The position numbers and the translations under genes were made by a program. The notes beneath the pieces were generated by a model, which saw nothing but the letters and a program-made list of their open reading frames with translations, ran no database searches and was not told the DNA's origin. 64,000 nt of DNA from Serendipita indica DSM 11827 (lineage: Eukaryota; Basidiomycota; Agaricomycetes; Sebacinales; Serendipitaceae). The stretch spans positions 744,001-808,000 of the forward strand of contig CAJVGD010000012.1 of assembly GCA_910890315.1 (NCBI GenBank), given 5' to 3'. Below, piece by piece: positions 47,748 through 59,950 of this stretch (the first letter of the stretch is position 1; each line of letters opens with the position of its first letter).

Positions 47748-48314
47748 ATGGTGAGCCCCCCGCGACCATCATCTACTGGCCCAAGAATCATTCTTTACAC
47801 CAATTCTCCGTCCTTTATTTCGTTTGAATCATCGGAGCTCCGTGTATTAGGACTAGACTGACGCATCTTCCCACTTGCAGCTCATCTTTTCCGTCTTCAA
47901 AACACTTACAGACCACACTGTCACCGTCGAACTCAAAAATGATCTATGTATAACTGGAGTTTTGAAGAGTGTCGACCAGTCTGTCCATTTCCACTCATCG
48001 TCTGTTTGGCGACTCATACGAGCCTAAGGTACCTCAACATTCGACTCGATGCGATCAAAGTCGAGAACGCAGAGCAACACCCGCACATGGTCTGTGCTTC
48101 ACGCGTCTTTAGCCTTGTCACTGAATCACTCGTTTGCTAGATGGCGGTCAAAAACTGTTTCATTCGCGGCTCTGTGATTCGATATGTGCAGCTACCTGCG
48201 TCTGCGATGGATATTCAACTGCTAGAGGATGCTACACGACGAGGTAGGTCTTATCTTTCAGCGTATACATTTGATGCTCACTTCGCGGTTGCAGAATCTG
48301 GCAAAAAGATATAA
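47748..48314 (+). CDS. LSM2: U6 snRNA-associated Sm-like protein LSm2, 94 aa
   Basis: Exons 47748-47750 (the ATG alone), 47881-47978, 48029-48089, 48141-48243 and 48295-48314 join to 95 codons. Product: MLIFSVFKTLTDHTVTVELK, the Sm1 motif with LKSVDQYLNIRL, then VKNCFIRGSVIRYVQLP (Sm2), near-identical in layout to yeast and human LSm2. LSm2 is part of the LSm2-8 ring on U6 snRNA in the nucleus and of the LSm1-7 ring in cytosolic mRNA decay. The first exon carries only the start codon, immediately followed by a GTGAGC donor and a 130-base intron. Too short and too split to appear as a long open frame. Converges with the gene ending at 48358. Confidence 0.92.
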
Positions 48315-48357
48315 TTCATTTAGGGGATACGAATAAAATGCTTTCAAGAAAGTGCGC

Positions 48358-49649
48358 TTATGGTTGCTCGACTTTGACTCTTTTCGTTGGTCTATCGGCT
48401 GGACGCATGTCAGTAAGCTTATTGTAAAACGGCTGGACAGACCAATCCTGTCATTATCTTCCCTCGCAGCAAGGTCGAGGAGACGCTGATGAGCTCTCTG
48501 TGCTGCAAGCTCGTCTGCGAGTGCTGCGGCCAGGATTAGCTTGATCAAGCCGTCACCAGGAAGCATACCGTCTTTCGAGTCGACTTCTTCCTTTACTTCA
48601 ATAAAGGGGGTCTGAGTCTCGAGCTCTGAGAGGGAATGAGCACGACTAAGACTAGAAAGTTGGACACCTGCCCGCTTCGACTCTTGATTCACTCGGCGTG
48701 TGCTCGTAATTCCTAGGATCTGGAGGTATTGAGCATAACTCATTGGAATGTTGAAGCCTCACCCGCTTTGACTTTCGTGTCAGTCAGCGTATATGCTTCA
48801 CGAATCTCGGATTCGGCTCTTATATCTGGTTTCTCATCGACCTCCGGTACATGAGTGAATTCAAATTCCTCTGTTTGGGCTCGAGACTCTGCATCTAAAC
48901 TTTGCTCTGGTTTGATTCGGACACCTGGTTCTGGTTTGATTGTGGGTTTTTGATCGGAAGGTCCGGATGAAGTGGTAGAAGAACCAAAAGGACCTGGAGC
49001 TGGATATGGGATGACAAATTTGTCAGTGCGAATCGAGGTAGGTTGGATGACCGGAATATTGGGAACTGTCAAAGCGTTTAGTGAATACCATATAGCCAAT
49101 GCGGCTCACCAGACTTCCATCCTTCTCCTTTACCCACAATCTGAACCGCTCCTTCATAACGAGCCTTGCTGAGGATAGTGTGCTTTGCACCGGGATCCAC
49201 ACGAGGGCTTTTCAGAAATTGCGCATGATAATGAGGACCCAACTGCTTTGTAACGTTTATATCCGGATGAATAGACACGAGGATCTCGTTTCTCTGCAAT
49301 GCATGTCAGTACATTCAACGGCGCATTCCCAAAGGAGAGAGTACACACTGAGCTCCACCACCATACATCTTCGACAACATAACCTAGGCGCCTAAGATTC
49401 TGTAGCGTTCCTGGTTCTCCTGCCCCGCCAAAGATGAATGTGAGCCATTCGACGAGCACGTATAACCCATTGTCGTTTCGCTTCCGACTGGTCAAAGGTG
49501 AGATGGGCGTGCAAGTATCTGGATAACAAATGCGTTTACTCTTCCGCATCCCACACGCTCGGATCATTCCATCCATACGGCTGCCGGACAAGGACTGTTT
49601 GGATCCTTTCGTCGTCTGAAATTTCGTCTGGCTTTCGTTTCTTTCCCAT
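48358..49649 (-). CDS. Unrecognised nuclear-looking protein
   Basis: ATG at 49649 (MGKKRKPDEISDDERIQTVL) with RQPYGWNDPSVWDAE, then an intron and RKRNDNGLYVLVEWLTFIFG, GYVVEDVWWW, and after another intron NEILVSIHPDINVTKQLG and ARYEGAVQIVGKGEGWKS. The next exon has an acidic/Pro part with IKPEPGVRIKPEQ, a SUMO-site-like pattern, and the end probably reads TKRVKVEQP with the stop at 48358. The Lys/Arg clusters at both ends suggest the nucleus (inference). No domain recognised. Exon borders in the last 400 bases are uncertain. Its 5' end is 157 bases from the CCT8 start, divergent. Confidence 0.55.
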
Positions 49650-49805
49650 AGAGGCCGTCGCTTGCGGTTATGAAATGCGTCGGGTCGAGTTCTGAACTCT
49701 GACTGCCACCATCTTTGCTTGAATCTTCAAGCGCGTCTGAACGACATTCACGCGCATATCAAGAGCAACATACCTTCATATTGCTCGGAATAATCGCAAC
49801 TCATC

Positions 49806-52056
49806 ATGTCGCTCAAGGTCCCAAAGGCGAACAATCTGCAGCTGTTCAAGGAGGGCTACAAACATCTCCAAGGCATCGAAGATGCTGTGCTACGGAACAT
49901 TCAGGCTGTAGCTGAGCTCTCTGATCTCGTGCGCACGAGCTTTGGTCCAAATGGCAAGTCATAAAACTCTCTCGAGCGTGTTATAAGACGTGATGGTATG
50001 CTGACGACTGCTCAATGAACTCCTTGTGATCTCGCTTTTCGATCTTTGTCCATCGACGCGTACGCTTCACGGCGTCTCTCCATCGCCACTCTGGATATGT
50101 ATCATACTGCGAATCCCGATGCGATAAATAGGCCGAAACAAGCTGATCATCAATCACCTTGGGAATCTATTCGTGACCTCGGATGCTGCTATCATTATTC
50201 GCGAGATTGAAGTGGTTCATCCGGCTGCAAAATTATTGGTCATGGCAAGTCAAGCACAGGAAAATGAGGTATTTTAGCTTAATTATATCAGTTGCATCGC
50301 TACTAATGTATACCTGTCGCTCATTTAGATGGGAGACGCGACCAATCTTGTGCTCATCTTCGGTGGCGAGCTACTAAAAAAGGCTGAGAATCTCATCGTA
50401 ATGGGACTCCATCCAAACGACGTGATTCAAGGATATGAGATGGCATGTGCCAAGGCTCTGGCTGAACTCGAACGTACGTATGTTCTGTTTCAGTCGTCTA
50501 TCATCTGAGCCATTTCACAGATCTGTCCACTTCTTCATTACCATCACCACCCACAACTTCTGCTCTTCAACGTGCCATCAGACCTGTAATCTCGTCAAAG
50601 CAGTACGGTAATGAGGACGCCCTCAGCAAACTTGTCGCCGAGGCAGCGACGATTGTAATGCCGTCACAGTAAGCTTGCCTGTCAGTTCCTCTGACACCAC
50701 TAATGTGAATACAGGTCCTCCAGCTTTAATGTCGACAACGTCCGGGTGGTCAAGATCCTGGGTGGCAGCTTTGCTGGGAGCACCGTCGTCCACGGGATGG
50801 TATTCAATCGTGAACCAGAAGGTACGGTTCTACTCATAAGCTTTCCTTCTCTCACTTTGGCATCAGGTGTGGTGAAAAAGGTCCTCAAGGGCAAAGTCGC
50901 CGTCTTCACGTCTGGAGTCGACATCGCTCAGACAGAGACAAAAGGAACCGTTCTTCTCAAAAGCGCAGAAGAGATGCTCAACTTTACCACTGGTGAGGAG
51001 AAGCACCTCGAAAAGGTTTGGCTATTACAACGCCATCAACTTTGACATTGCTAAACGCAGTGGCAGATCATCAAAGAACTAGCAGATGCTGGAGTCAAAG
51101 TCGTCATTGCTGGAGCTCAAGTCGGAGAGCTCGCATTGCACTATCTCGACCGCATGGGAATCGCCGTCCTCAAAGTCCTCTCCAAGTTTGACCTCCGAAG
51201 GTTATGTCGTGTCGTGAATGCCACCCCTCTTGCTCGACTCGGTGCGCCAACTCCAGAGGAGATGGGCTGGGTAGATGTGATGGAGACTCGTGAGATTGGT
51301 GGTGACAGAGTCACCGTATTACGACAAGAACACAGCGCAGAGGGTGTCGCTGGTGAGAAGAGCAAGATGGCGACTATTGTTCTGCGCGGTGCAACGCAAA
51401 ACTTCCTCGATGATCTACAGCGTGCCGTCGATGACGGTGTCGCGGTTCTAAAGGCATTGCTCAAGGATGGACGATTGGTGCCTGGTGCGGGCTCGACGGA
51501 GATTGAGCTCAGTCGACGAGTGGAGAAGTATGGAAGTGCGCTGAAAGGCTTGCAGCAACATAGCGTCAAGCGCTTTGCCGAGGCACTCGAGGTTGTACCG
51601 TTGATGCTCGCAGAGAATGCAGGTCTAGGCAAAGGAGAAGGTGGCGCGCATGAAGTTGTGGGCACCTTGTTCAGGAAATTGGAGGAAGGAGAGGGACATG
51701 GTCATGCTGAAGGACGACATCATGGGCACCATGGTCAGTCAGATAAGGAGAAGAAGGCAGCAGCGGCGAAAGAAAACTGGAAGGCTCGTGCTTGGGGTGT
51801 CGATATCGAAGTACGTAGGATTGACCACCACCATGAGAAGGCACACTAATTGTTTTGCTAGGGCGAGGGAGACAATACTCTTCTCACCACTTCACCCGCT
51901 CACCTCATTCTCGACTCTCTCGCAGCCAAGTCGTGGGCTATCCGTCAGGCGACCGAGGCAGCCGTGAGCGTTCTTCGCGTTGATAGCATCATTATGTCAA
52001 AACCCGCGGGTGGCCCGAAAATACCGCAGCAAAGCGGCAATTGGGATGAAGACTAA
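49806..52056 (+). CDS. CCT8: Chaperonin CCT/TRiC subunit theta
   Basis: ATG at 49806 starts MSLKVPKANNLQLFKEGYKH. The group II chaperonin pattern is clear: TSFGPNGRNKLIINHLGNLF across intron 1, LLVMASQAQENEMGDATN, GVDIAQTETKGTVLLKSAEE, VVIAGAQVGELALHYL, VVNATPLARLGAPTPEEMGW, VLRGATQNFLDDLQRAVDD and LVPGAGSTEIELSRRV; the end is PQQSGNWDED at 52056. Theta forms part of the eight-subunit ring that folds actin and tubulin with ATP. Intron 1 (49954-50131) has a GC donor (GCAAGT). Odd: a His/Lys-rich insert (GHGHAEGRHHGHH, followed by a Lys/Ala stretch, about 51700-51780) lies between ENAGL and GVDIEGEGD, where yeast theta is shorter. Confidence 0.93.
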
Positions 52057-52190
52057 GGTTACCTCCGAGGAGTAGATTAGATGCAGCTTACAACACAAAA
52101 TGAATAAAGTTCCAGATCAGGTATTCATTTGATCTATCCTGAATTATACGTTAATTATCAAGTACATTCTTGGTATACTAGTCAACGGGC

Positions 52191-55100
52191 TTATATCATC
52201 GAATCCGATGCGTAGAAATGGCATACGCCTTGCGGATCGCGTTCCGCCTGCGGGAGCGTGGTTGGGTTCACGGCAATAAACCCTCGCAATAGCCCGGTGA
52301 TAATTTCGACGAGCAGATTCCTGAGTTTCAACCATTCCTCTTCTGACAGATTCTTGATGAATCCGTATGCTAGAGGGTCTCCATCCCAGCTCGCTTGTAG
52401 CTTCTCAAGGCGCCAGTCTCTCGGCATTTCTTCACCTGAAGAATCAATCAGCGAAGAGCAATCTGTGAAAGGAAGGAAATCACCTCGTTCCTTTACTACA
52501 TGCTCGAGTATGGCATAGTAGAATCCTGCAAGGATACGCAAACGACGCTCGCTCCATCTTTGAATCTCTTCCTTGACAGCGCCCGATGTTCCCGACACGG
52601 CTAGCAAGCAGCTATATGCGCATCGTAGCCATTTCAAGAGGGCATCTTGGGTGACTGTACGGGAAAGCACACTCTTCGGGAGAGCAAGTCCACGATCAAA
52701 AGACATTGGAACCTTGACTGGGGCCAAAGGATATACCTCGAACCCTTTGGCGGCCTCGAACTCCTCGTGAAACCATGGATATTGCGACGCATATGTCAGT
52801 GGCCCCATGAACCTCGTAGGGTCAGGGTCTTGCAAGAGGAATGTCATTACAGGTGGGCGATAGAGTGCATGGAGTAACGAGGATGTCTGTAGACGATTAA
52901 AATGATGCTCTATGCAAGAAGGAGAACTCACGATGGGTCTACCATCCATCTCCGTAAGTGTCCCAAACAATTGCAATGCTTGGACAAATGGTTTGTCGAG
53001 CCGAGCCTCCTCGATTATTAGCTCCCGTACAAATTGGATCGCATCAGAACGTGGGTAGAAACGCCAGTCCTGAAGCCATATACGGACAGCGGATCTCCAA
53101 GCCTCGTCGCCCTCCCAAAGGAGCCTTCGCTCGGGAGCTGCCGCCAATGGGATGAGGCATACACGGGATACAACGCTTGCAAATAATTGTGAAATAGGGT
53201 GGGTGAGGCGTCTCATGACCCGCAGATGTTCATCCGAAAGTATTAGTAGATGATGAATCTCGTTTCTGATTAGGCCTTCACATAGGGTCACAAGAGTTTG
53301 AGGGCTCGGTTTGTGAATAACCTCCGTGCTATTGAGCAGATTGTCGAGGCCGATGATTACTCCAACCAGCCAAGGTCCCCACAGTCCACCATGGTGTTCG
53401 GCCGGTATTGGCAGGATGAAAGATAGCAATTTGGCGCTCCCCCTTCGATACTTTGGATCCCATATGTTCAACTTATTGTTTGCGAAAGCTTCTAGCGCAT
53501 AATCTTCGACTGAGTATGGTTTTTGAGCCCACAATGGCGATTGAACAAATCGAATTGCATGACGGTACACCAGGTCTGCTTCCGTCTCGATGAGTTGAGC
53601 AAATCGTACAAAGACCTGTCGCCCAACCGCCCGATGAAGTTTCGCTACTTGACCTCTTCTCCTAGCCATTGGATCAGCTGAAATCGTCTCTACGGCTTCC
53701 ATCCACATCTCGAGACCATCTCGAATGGGAAGATCTTGAGACAGACCAAGAGCTGAGATGCGCAACAATCCATCCCACTCTTCCGACGAACGAGGACTGT
53801 CGTGCGTAATCGATTGGGTCGGATCTGATGGACTGAGAGTGTCGACAAGACCCGTGATTGCTCCTCGGGGAACACAGTGTTTCTGGTAATCCTCAAAGTT
53901 GTGTAGTGCTATGCGGGTGAACGGAGAGGGTAGTTGCGTCCATAGCAAGAAAACAGATTTGGCGCTGTATTCTGCTGTCAATTTATTCACCCTTCCTTCA
54001 AGAGAGCGAGCGGACAGACGCCAGTAGGCATGCGCCGCATAGCAGGGGATGAATGGGTCATACGACCGGTCGACGGCAAGTCCTTGCAGCCAGCTCAAGA
54101 CTGACCGCGGAAGATTGCCACGTAAGCTGGAATATGATCCTAGCATGGCTAAACTTTGGACCACGATGGATATCTCGCGTATTGCATCAGAAGAGTGGTC
54201 TGATAAGGGGTGAGTCTGGTCGGCATAAGGCTCGACCAATAATCCAAATATGGCATCCCAAGGCGCATCTTCCATAGTGATAGCCCTGACCTGTTGGATT
54301 GGGCATTTTAGAATCTCCTCCAGAGCGACCCTAAACGCCGTTCGTTGATGAGGAATCACGCTCGTATGTCGAACAAGCCAGAGGAGGCAGTTTAGCCGGA
54401 GATAGTCCCTATCTTCAACAGCTTTCTTCTCCCTATCGACCGATGATTGATGAAATGTCCATGGACTGTTGTCATCTATCTTTGAGGGTGAGGAACGGGA
54501 GTGCTTCCAATGCGTCGAACCGCGCATTGAATCTTCTGATCCATGGTGTTTGATTGAGTGGACTAGAAAGTCCACCACATGATGCGATTTGCGTACGAGG
54601 TAGGGGATAAACCAAGGCAAGAACCGCGATACTGGGGTGCGAAATGGTGCAGAGACGCTGAACGTGTTGATAATCATGGTAGTGAAGAAGAAGAGAGACG
54701 AAGCCGTGAGACCGGCAAGAAGGATGCCCGCTATTCCTCTATCCAGATGCCACAACCACTCCGCCATCCCGACGAAGAAAAGGAGCAAGGCAACGAAGAT
54801 AATCGCCGGTAAAGACGCTATAATTCCCCCAAGGTTCCATTTCCTCGCGCCCAATCGACGGAAGTGTCTCTGTAGGGCGCGCTGTTCCGGAGACGATGGG
54901 TTCAGTCGATGGTCATACCGGCTGACCCATTGAAGAGCCAATACAGATCCCATAGCGGAAGCTAAACTGCAGGATATACTGAGAAATAGGCACTGGTTGA
55001 CCCTGACTGCCCATGCGGGAGCGACAAAGGGTTCTGGCGTGTACGCTGGTGCCGAGTTGTTCGCGAGTTGTCGTGTGATCGCAAGGAGAATATCTCGCGT

Positions 55101-55511
55101 GGTCTCGGTTGCATCTTCTCTCAAGAGCTTCATGCTTTCGACTATAAAAGCCGTGAGAACAGCAGAGTAAAGAGCGGCCTAATATCCTTTGTCAAGCTCA
55201 GGAGACCAAGGAATGTGCCGACGTACAAAGATGAGAAGTGTGTTCAATGAATCATTCCAATCTTTTATTTGCTCGTTATCCTGTCTTGATGCTATCTTGT
55301 CGCACAATTCCCAAGCAGTTTGTCCTGGAAGCGGACTCGGAGTGGGTGCTGAAGCTATTGTAGTAGCTCGAAATCCTACTTTTCGAGAGCTCGAGGGAAT
55401 GGCATGAGCCTCGGGGAAAGCCATCCCTCCTGGCAATGATGGATTTGTGATGGTGTAGTTCAAGTTTGGAGAAGCTATTCGGCTCAGCTCCTTACGAGAA
55501 TGACAAGTCAT
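52191..55511 (-). CDS. DUF6535-like membrane protein, 1072 aa
   Basis: Exons 55227-55511 and 52191-55178, the latter interrupted by a 54-base intron at about 52879-52932 that does not disturb frame; total 1073 codons. Start MTCHSRKELSRIASPNLNY. The N-terminal 250 residues carry the DUF6535 pattern: AWELCDKIASRQDNEQIKDW, ALYSAVLTAFIVESMKLL (helix 1), WAVRVNQCLFLSISCSLASA (helix 2), WVSRYDHRL, LGARKWNLGG, then two more helices (AIIFVALLLFFVGMAEWLW, GLTASSLFFFTTMIIN). The remaining 800 residues are helical, soluble-looking and without a recognised domain. The family is expanded in Agaricomycetes and has no known function. Not a pseudogene by sequence. Confidence 0.7.
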
Positions 55512-55611
55512 TCTGGATAGAAAGCAATAGATTCGATGAGGTACAAATGCAGAAAAGAGGCCAAATGCAGGAAAGGGGATGAGCAGTGCAAGTAGGGAAC
55601 CATGTAATAGC

Positions 55612-57321
55612 TCATGCGGTGATGGGCGTGGTGACAAATGGCCCGCGCTGGCATTGGAAACCAAGAGTATTCTGCTCTCCTGGTGCAAGCGTGGACGGGT
55701 CGCAAATGACTGTGGTATCGCTGTAGCTTCCCTTGATCGGCTTCGTCTTGACCCTTGTCGCCTGCAAGTTGAGAGCGGTATTGTTGAACAGATCAAAGAT
55801 AATCGCCTGCGTTCCGTCTGCACCCTGGACATAGTTCCAGCATGGGTTCGAGATGCAAGTTCCGTCGGCTGGAGAAGTGGTTAGTCGATGGCAGAGATTC
55901 TCTACAGACACGTACTCGGGTTGGGACCAATGGTTCCCGAAAAGTTGTCGAACAAAATGTTGTTGAGGTGGGTGCTGGTACCCTCGGTATTGTTTGGACG
56001 AGGACCTTTGTCCTGGTCATAGTAACTATGGAGTAACGGGTGAGCACCGAAGAGAAGATTTGAAGAACATCCTACTTTTGAGTGACGAAGATGGGTGTCG
56101 AGACGTTTACGACCTTGATGTTCTGCCATGTAACATTCTCGGCCAAACCTCTGCCTCCGGTCCAGGATTTGAACTATAGACAATGTTTGAGCCTATAAAA
56201 GTCGACATAGGGAGGGTGATGCTTACCCGTGCACCGTAGACAGCACCTTCCATCGTCCAGTCTTTGAACAAGACATTCTTGACAGTGTGATTAGCACCAT
56301 TGCGGCCCAAGGATCCAATCGAGAGACCGTGACTCGAGAATCCACAGTATCCGTTCTTAGCAAGAATGTTACGGGCACCGTTGACGACGGAGACGCAATC
56401 ATCGCCGTTGTGTCCATAGTAGCCGTCGAGGACGATATTTTGACCGGCCATATTGAATCCATCAGTGTTCTAGAGAATATGCATCAGAAATAGCGAATCG
56501 AGACGAGAAAACGACGCACGAAAGGGAAAGAAATAGTACTATCACGCGTGCTGTTTCCTGGTGCGGCGTCCACAAAGTGATCCGTAATCGTGATATTGAC
56601 GCCTGGAATATTGAAACCCCAAGCTACTGGCTTGATGACCTTAATCTTGGAAATCCACCCTTTTGTCACGTTGAAGGTGGCGAGCTGCGGTCGGAGTGTC
56701 TGGAGAATGATAAGTCTCGCGAGGATGAGAAGTGTGGGCTTACGCGGTTTCCAATGTCCCACCACTGCTGTCCGTAGCCATGGAAGGCGCCTCCTTTCTT
56801 GGAGGATGAACCCTTGAGATAGACATTGCTGCCTTGGATGTAGATCCAAGGAATGGCGTAGTTCTGACGGACATAAGCGAACGCAACTAGATCTGTTTGG
56901 TACTCACGCTTGGTGGATTGGGGTTGGTGGCAACCTTTTGCTGAACGGCTGTGATATTGTTGGGCAAGTGCAGGTTGCCGTTGAGGCTGATGGTGACGCC
57001 GCCTGGAGCGAGGTTGAGACAAAGAAACAAGATATATCGTTATAACTTACTCAAGTTTACCCAAGACATAGGGCTCCACATGTTGTAATCGACGCCCTCC
57101 TTGAAGACGATTTGCGCGTTCTTGTTGCACTGCTGGAAGACCTTGACAATCTCGGGAGAGTCATCCTGGCCATCCTTGTGTGGAACGACGCATGTTTTGG
57201 AGTAGTATGGATATCCTCCATAGCTACCCTTCCAAAGCGAGCTCTGCCAGCTCTGGTCGGCGGCAACAGAGTCAACCACCAATAGTGAAAGAGCGAGAGT
57301 GACAAATGTAGACTTGAGCAT
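55612..57321 (-). CDS. Secreted GH28 polygalacturonase, exo type likely
   Basis: ATG at 57321 opens a signal peptide ([20 protein letters not shown]). Mature part: [17 protein letters not shown], typical of fungal exo-polygalacturonases, then [24 protein letters not shown], and [17 protein letters not shown], which supply the three catalytic Asp and the His. The usual RIK substrate motif appears as GARFKSW across an intron at about 56225. The C-terminus ends [11 protein letters not shown] at 55612. About seven short introns. It removes galacturonate from homogalacturonan outside the cell, consistent with a plant-associated or litter fungus. N-glycosylation sites are frequent (NVT, NIT, NST). 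Confidence 0.88.
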
Positions 57322-57891
57322 GGTGGTTTATAGCCCCTTTACTGGCAGATTTCGGAGAGATTTGGACGGAAAATGTCGACCGTCCGGCAAGCCATGTTCG
57401 TCCCGTCCTTTTATGTGTGGAAATAACATCCCCGCAGAATGACCGGTGCCTCCTTGGCATTCTCCGAACCCCACGTAGGACAGCGTCGAAGCATGCGGGA
57501 TGAATGCTGCGAAAAGAAGACGGCGACCGCTCCAGGACCTCAGGCGGGCCGCTGCCACTTTACGGCCCGCTCCAGGCAAATGGTTTCATTGTAAGAGATA
57601 ATAACTAAGCTAGAAACGTCATGTCTATGCCGTTGGAATAGAAGCAGATGACCTTCGAGCGCGCCGTTGAATGTCGGCCATAATCGAAACAGGGCACCTC
57701 GTACATTTCAGCGGCTCTCCAGGTAAGCATGTAGGTCCAAGAACATGGTCCGGAAGCGGAGAATACTTGCCGCCATTCACCGCTTGGGAAGAGGTCCGAA
57801 GCAACCTGAATGCAAATCAGGTGTAAAGGGTAAAATATTATGAAGTCTGTGGTACATCTGTGGTACATAAGATGAAGCGTTAACCAAAAAG
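57322..57891. promoter_or_regulatory. Upstream region of the polygalacturonase gene
   Basis: Contains two GC-box-like hexamers on the minus strand, GCGGGG at about 57430-57435 and GTGGGG at about 57466-57474. Both fit the SYGGRG consensus of the carbon-catabolite repressor CreA/Mig1, about 110 and 150 bases before the start codon. The remainder to 57891 shows no gene and should include the 3' end of the F-box gene. Confidence 0.3.
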
Positions 57892-59513
57892 TTACTCCCA
57901 AGTGAATGAAACCTCGACGTAGCCGGTCCAGCGCTCTATGTCCTCAATTTGGCGGCGAGAAGTGCGATAAAGCTCGCTGGAAGGCCAGGCATGGGGCTTA
58001 TCCAACATGACTTTCAACATACTGGGTAGTATGCACACCTTGAACGCCAGTGGCACGCACTGAGTCGGCAACAGACTCAACGGGTGATCACGAGGGAGTG
58101 CTCGAGCGCGGACAATGCTCTCAAACTCTGCATGTGTCAAGTCCTCTCCCTCGACTACAAGGACCTCGAGTGACCTGAACAACGGCTCAGTATCCCCCGG
58201 GCGAGCGAAGAGCTCGTCATACGCTCCATTTAGATATAATCCCTTGAGATTCGGAAGGAAGTGATGTAGTTGCGTCAGGAATCCCGGGGTTCCATCGACT
58301 TCCAAGGTCTCCACGCTCCTGTGCCGGGTGACAAAGTCCAGAACAGCATCTTCTGGTTGTTGAAGGACGATAAGTGTCTTGAGAGATTGGCATTTAATCC
58401 TGTCGATCCATAGGTCGATACCTGTCGTCGAACCGCTAATTTGAAGGTGCTCCAAGAACGTCAGGTCGAGAGCGATGGGGACTTCGAAGATTTGCACCGA
58501 CGCCAAGACAAGCTGCTTGAGGTGAGGGAACGATTGAGAGATGTCGAAAAGGTCGATAGAATCACTGAAAGCGAAGCGCAGCTGCCGAATGTTTGGATAT
58601 GTGGTGTGAGCATGGTATTGAAATTCTTGGAGGCAGACCGTCTCCAGGATTTCCACATTCGGGAACCAACGATGTACCCTGTTCATCGCTAATTGTAGCT
58701 GACTAGTGGACGGCAATTCGAGCACTGCTGAACGCACTTGCGGAAGGGGCACAGCAGACGGGATATATCGTGCTAACGAGCCGTCATCATCTAGTCTAAG
58801 TGTTAGTTCCTTGATTACGGGAATATGTCGCAGGTGTAGTTTCTCAAAATCTGCGGCAACCGTATCCTTGCGAAGATGAATGCGGATTATTGCTGGCGCC
58901 GATTTAAGTCGCGGGCCAAGAACACGTCCTACATCGGTCCACCTCGACACGGTGTTGGGCTTGAGCCGGATGGAAATACGAGCCCAAAGAACTGGGGTGT
59001 CGAGGGCGACCGCTCTCCATCTCCGGCATACCAGAGCAAGAAGAATGGCCTGGTAAAATGGAACAGAGCTGCTGTAAACGCATTCTTTAAAGATGAGCTG
59101 GAGAAGCTCCGGAGGCATACGTCGAACTGGATGAAATAGAGCATCAATTCGCGCAATATCCTCCAGTCTACTTGTACGCTGAGTCTCCAAGCTCTTTAAG
59201 AGCTGGTGAGTATGATGGAGCTCGGATTTCCCTGCCTCAACTTCGAGAAGCAGGCGTGCGTTCCTCTCGGAGATTGAAGTACAGGTAGCGGAGAGTTTGG
59301 TGACCTCGGATTCCAGGAAATTGACGATACGTTGTTGCGTCTCTCGGAGCGAACGGAGTCCTCGTGCTTCTGTCTCCGTAGGGACCCGATTTTGGTTCGA
59401 GTTGACATCAAAGTGAGGATTCCTGTAATGTTTTAGAGGTTATAAGACGTTGCATAAGCCAGGACGGACGATGAATGGAGAGCAAGATCTGTCTGATCCA
59501 TCAGTGTGGACAT
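57892..59513 (-). CDS. F-box protein with coiled-coil N-terminus, 524 aa
   Basis: Exons 59470-59513 and 57892-59422 join in frame to 525 codons, starting MSTLMDQTDLALHSS. A coiled coil (ETQQRIVNFLESEVTKLSAT to about residue 90) precedes the F-box (RRMPPELLQLIFKECV, then LALVCRRWRAVALDTPVLWA). The remaining 350 residues are Leu-rich, with recurring short strand-helix patterns as in LRR-like F-box tails of Agaricomycetes. F-box proteins of this type recruit substrates to SCF ubiquitin ligase. The gene is intact and unrelated in detail to the F-box genes of the duplicated module. Confidence 0.8.
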
Positions 59514-59950
59514 GGTCCGGTCCAAATGTTTCCTCTGCGTAACGCCGCGTTCCAGTGGCCTAGATGAACGTCTGGGTGTACACTAGTCGCATGTGATTGA
59601 TAGATATAGATAGTTCCTGCCGTATGTTCCCTGATAATAGTCAGCCCGCTTCATTTCGATTTCTTGCTGATATCGAAGGGCCTCAGCCGCATACTACGGG
59701 CAGCCTCTAGACTATAGCTCGTCGAACTCTTCCAGAAACAAGCGGACCCCGCTCAATAATGAATTGACGGACGTGGGACTGTTGCTCAGAGTCACGGAGC
59801 ACGTTTGTTGTATCATTGAATCGCATTTTGTTCATGGCGTGAATATATGCGTTCTCCACTGCTCTCTGTGATGGGGCAACGATGGTGCTCCAACCGTCTA
59901 CTCCCTCGACTTTGCCACAATTCATTTCATCTCCAAAGCACAATAGAACA
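59514..59950. other. Intergenic region with an unassigned small frame
   Basis: A 78-codon minus-strand frame (59707-59943, with ENAYIHAMNKMRFNDTTNVL) has balanced composition and could be coding or a gene relic, but no family or splice partner was found. The rest should serve as promoter for the two divergent F-box genes. Confidence 0.3.

Noticed and set aside
49954-50131. Possible C/D snoRNA in CCT8 intron 1
   Set aside because: A GTGATGG and a CTGA are present, but spacing and terminal stem do not fit.
59707-59943. 78-codon minus-strand frame
   Set aside because: Composition looks coding, but no family, start context or splice partner was found; kept only as a note in the gap entry.
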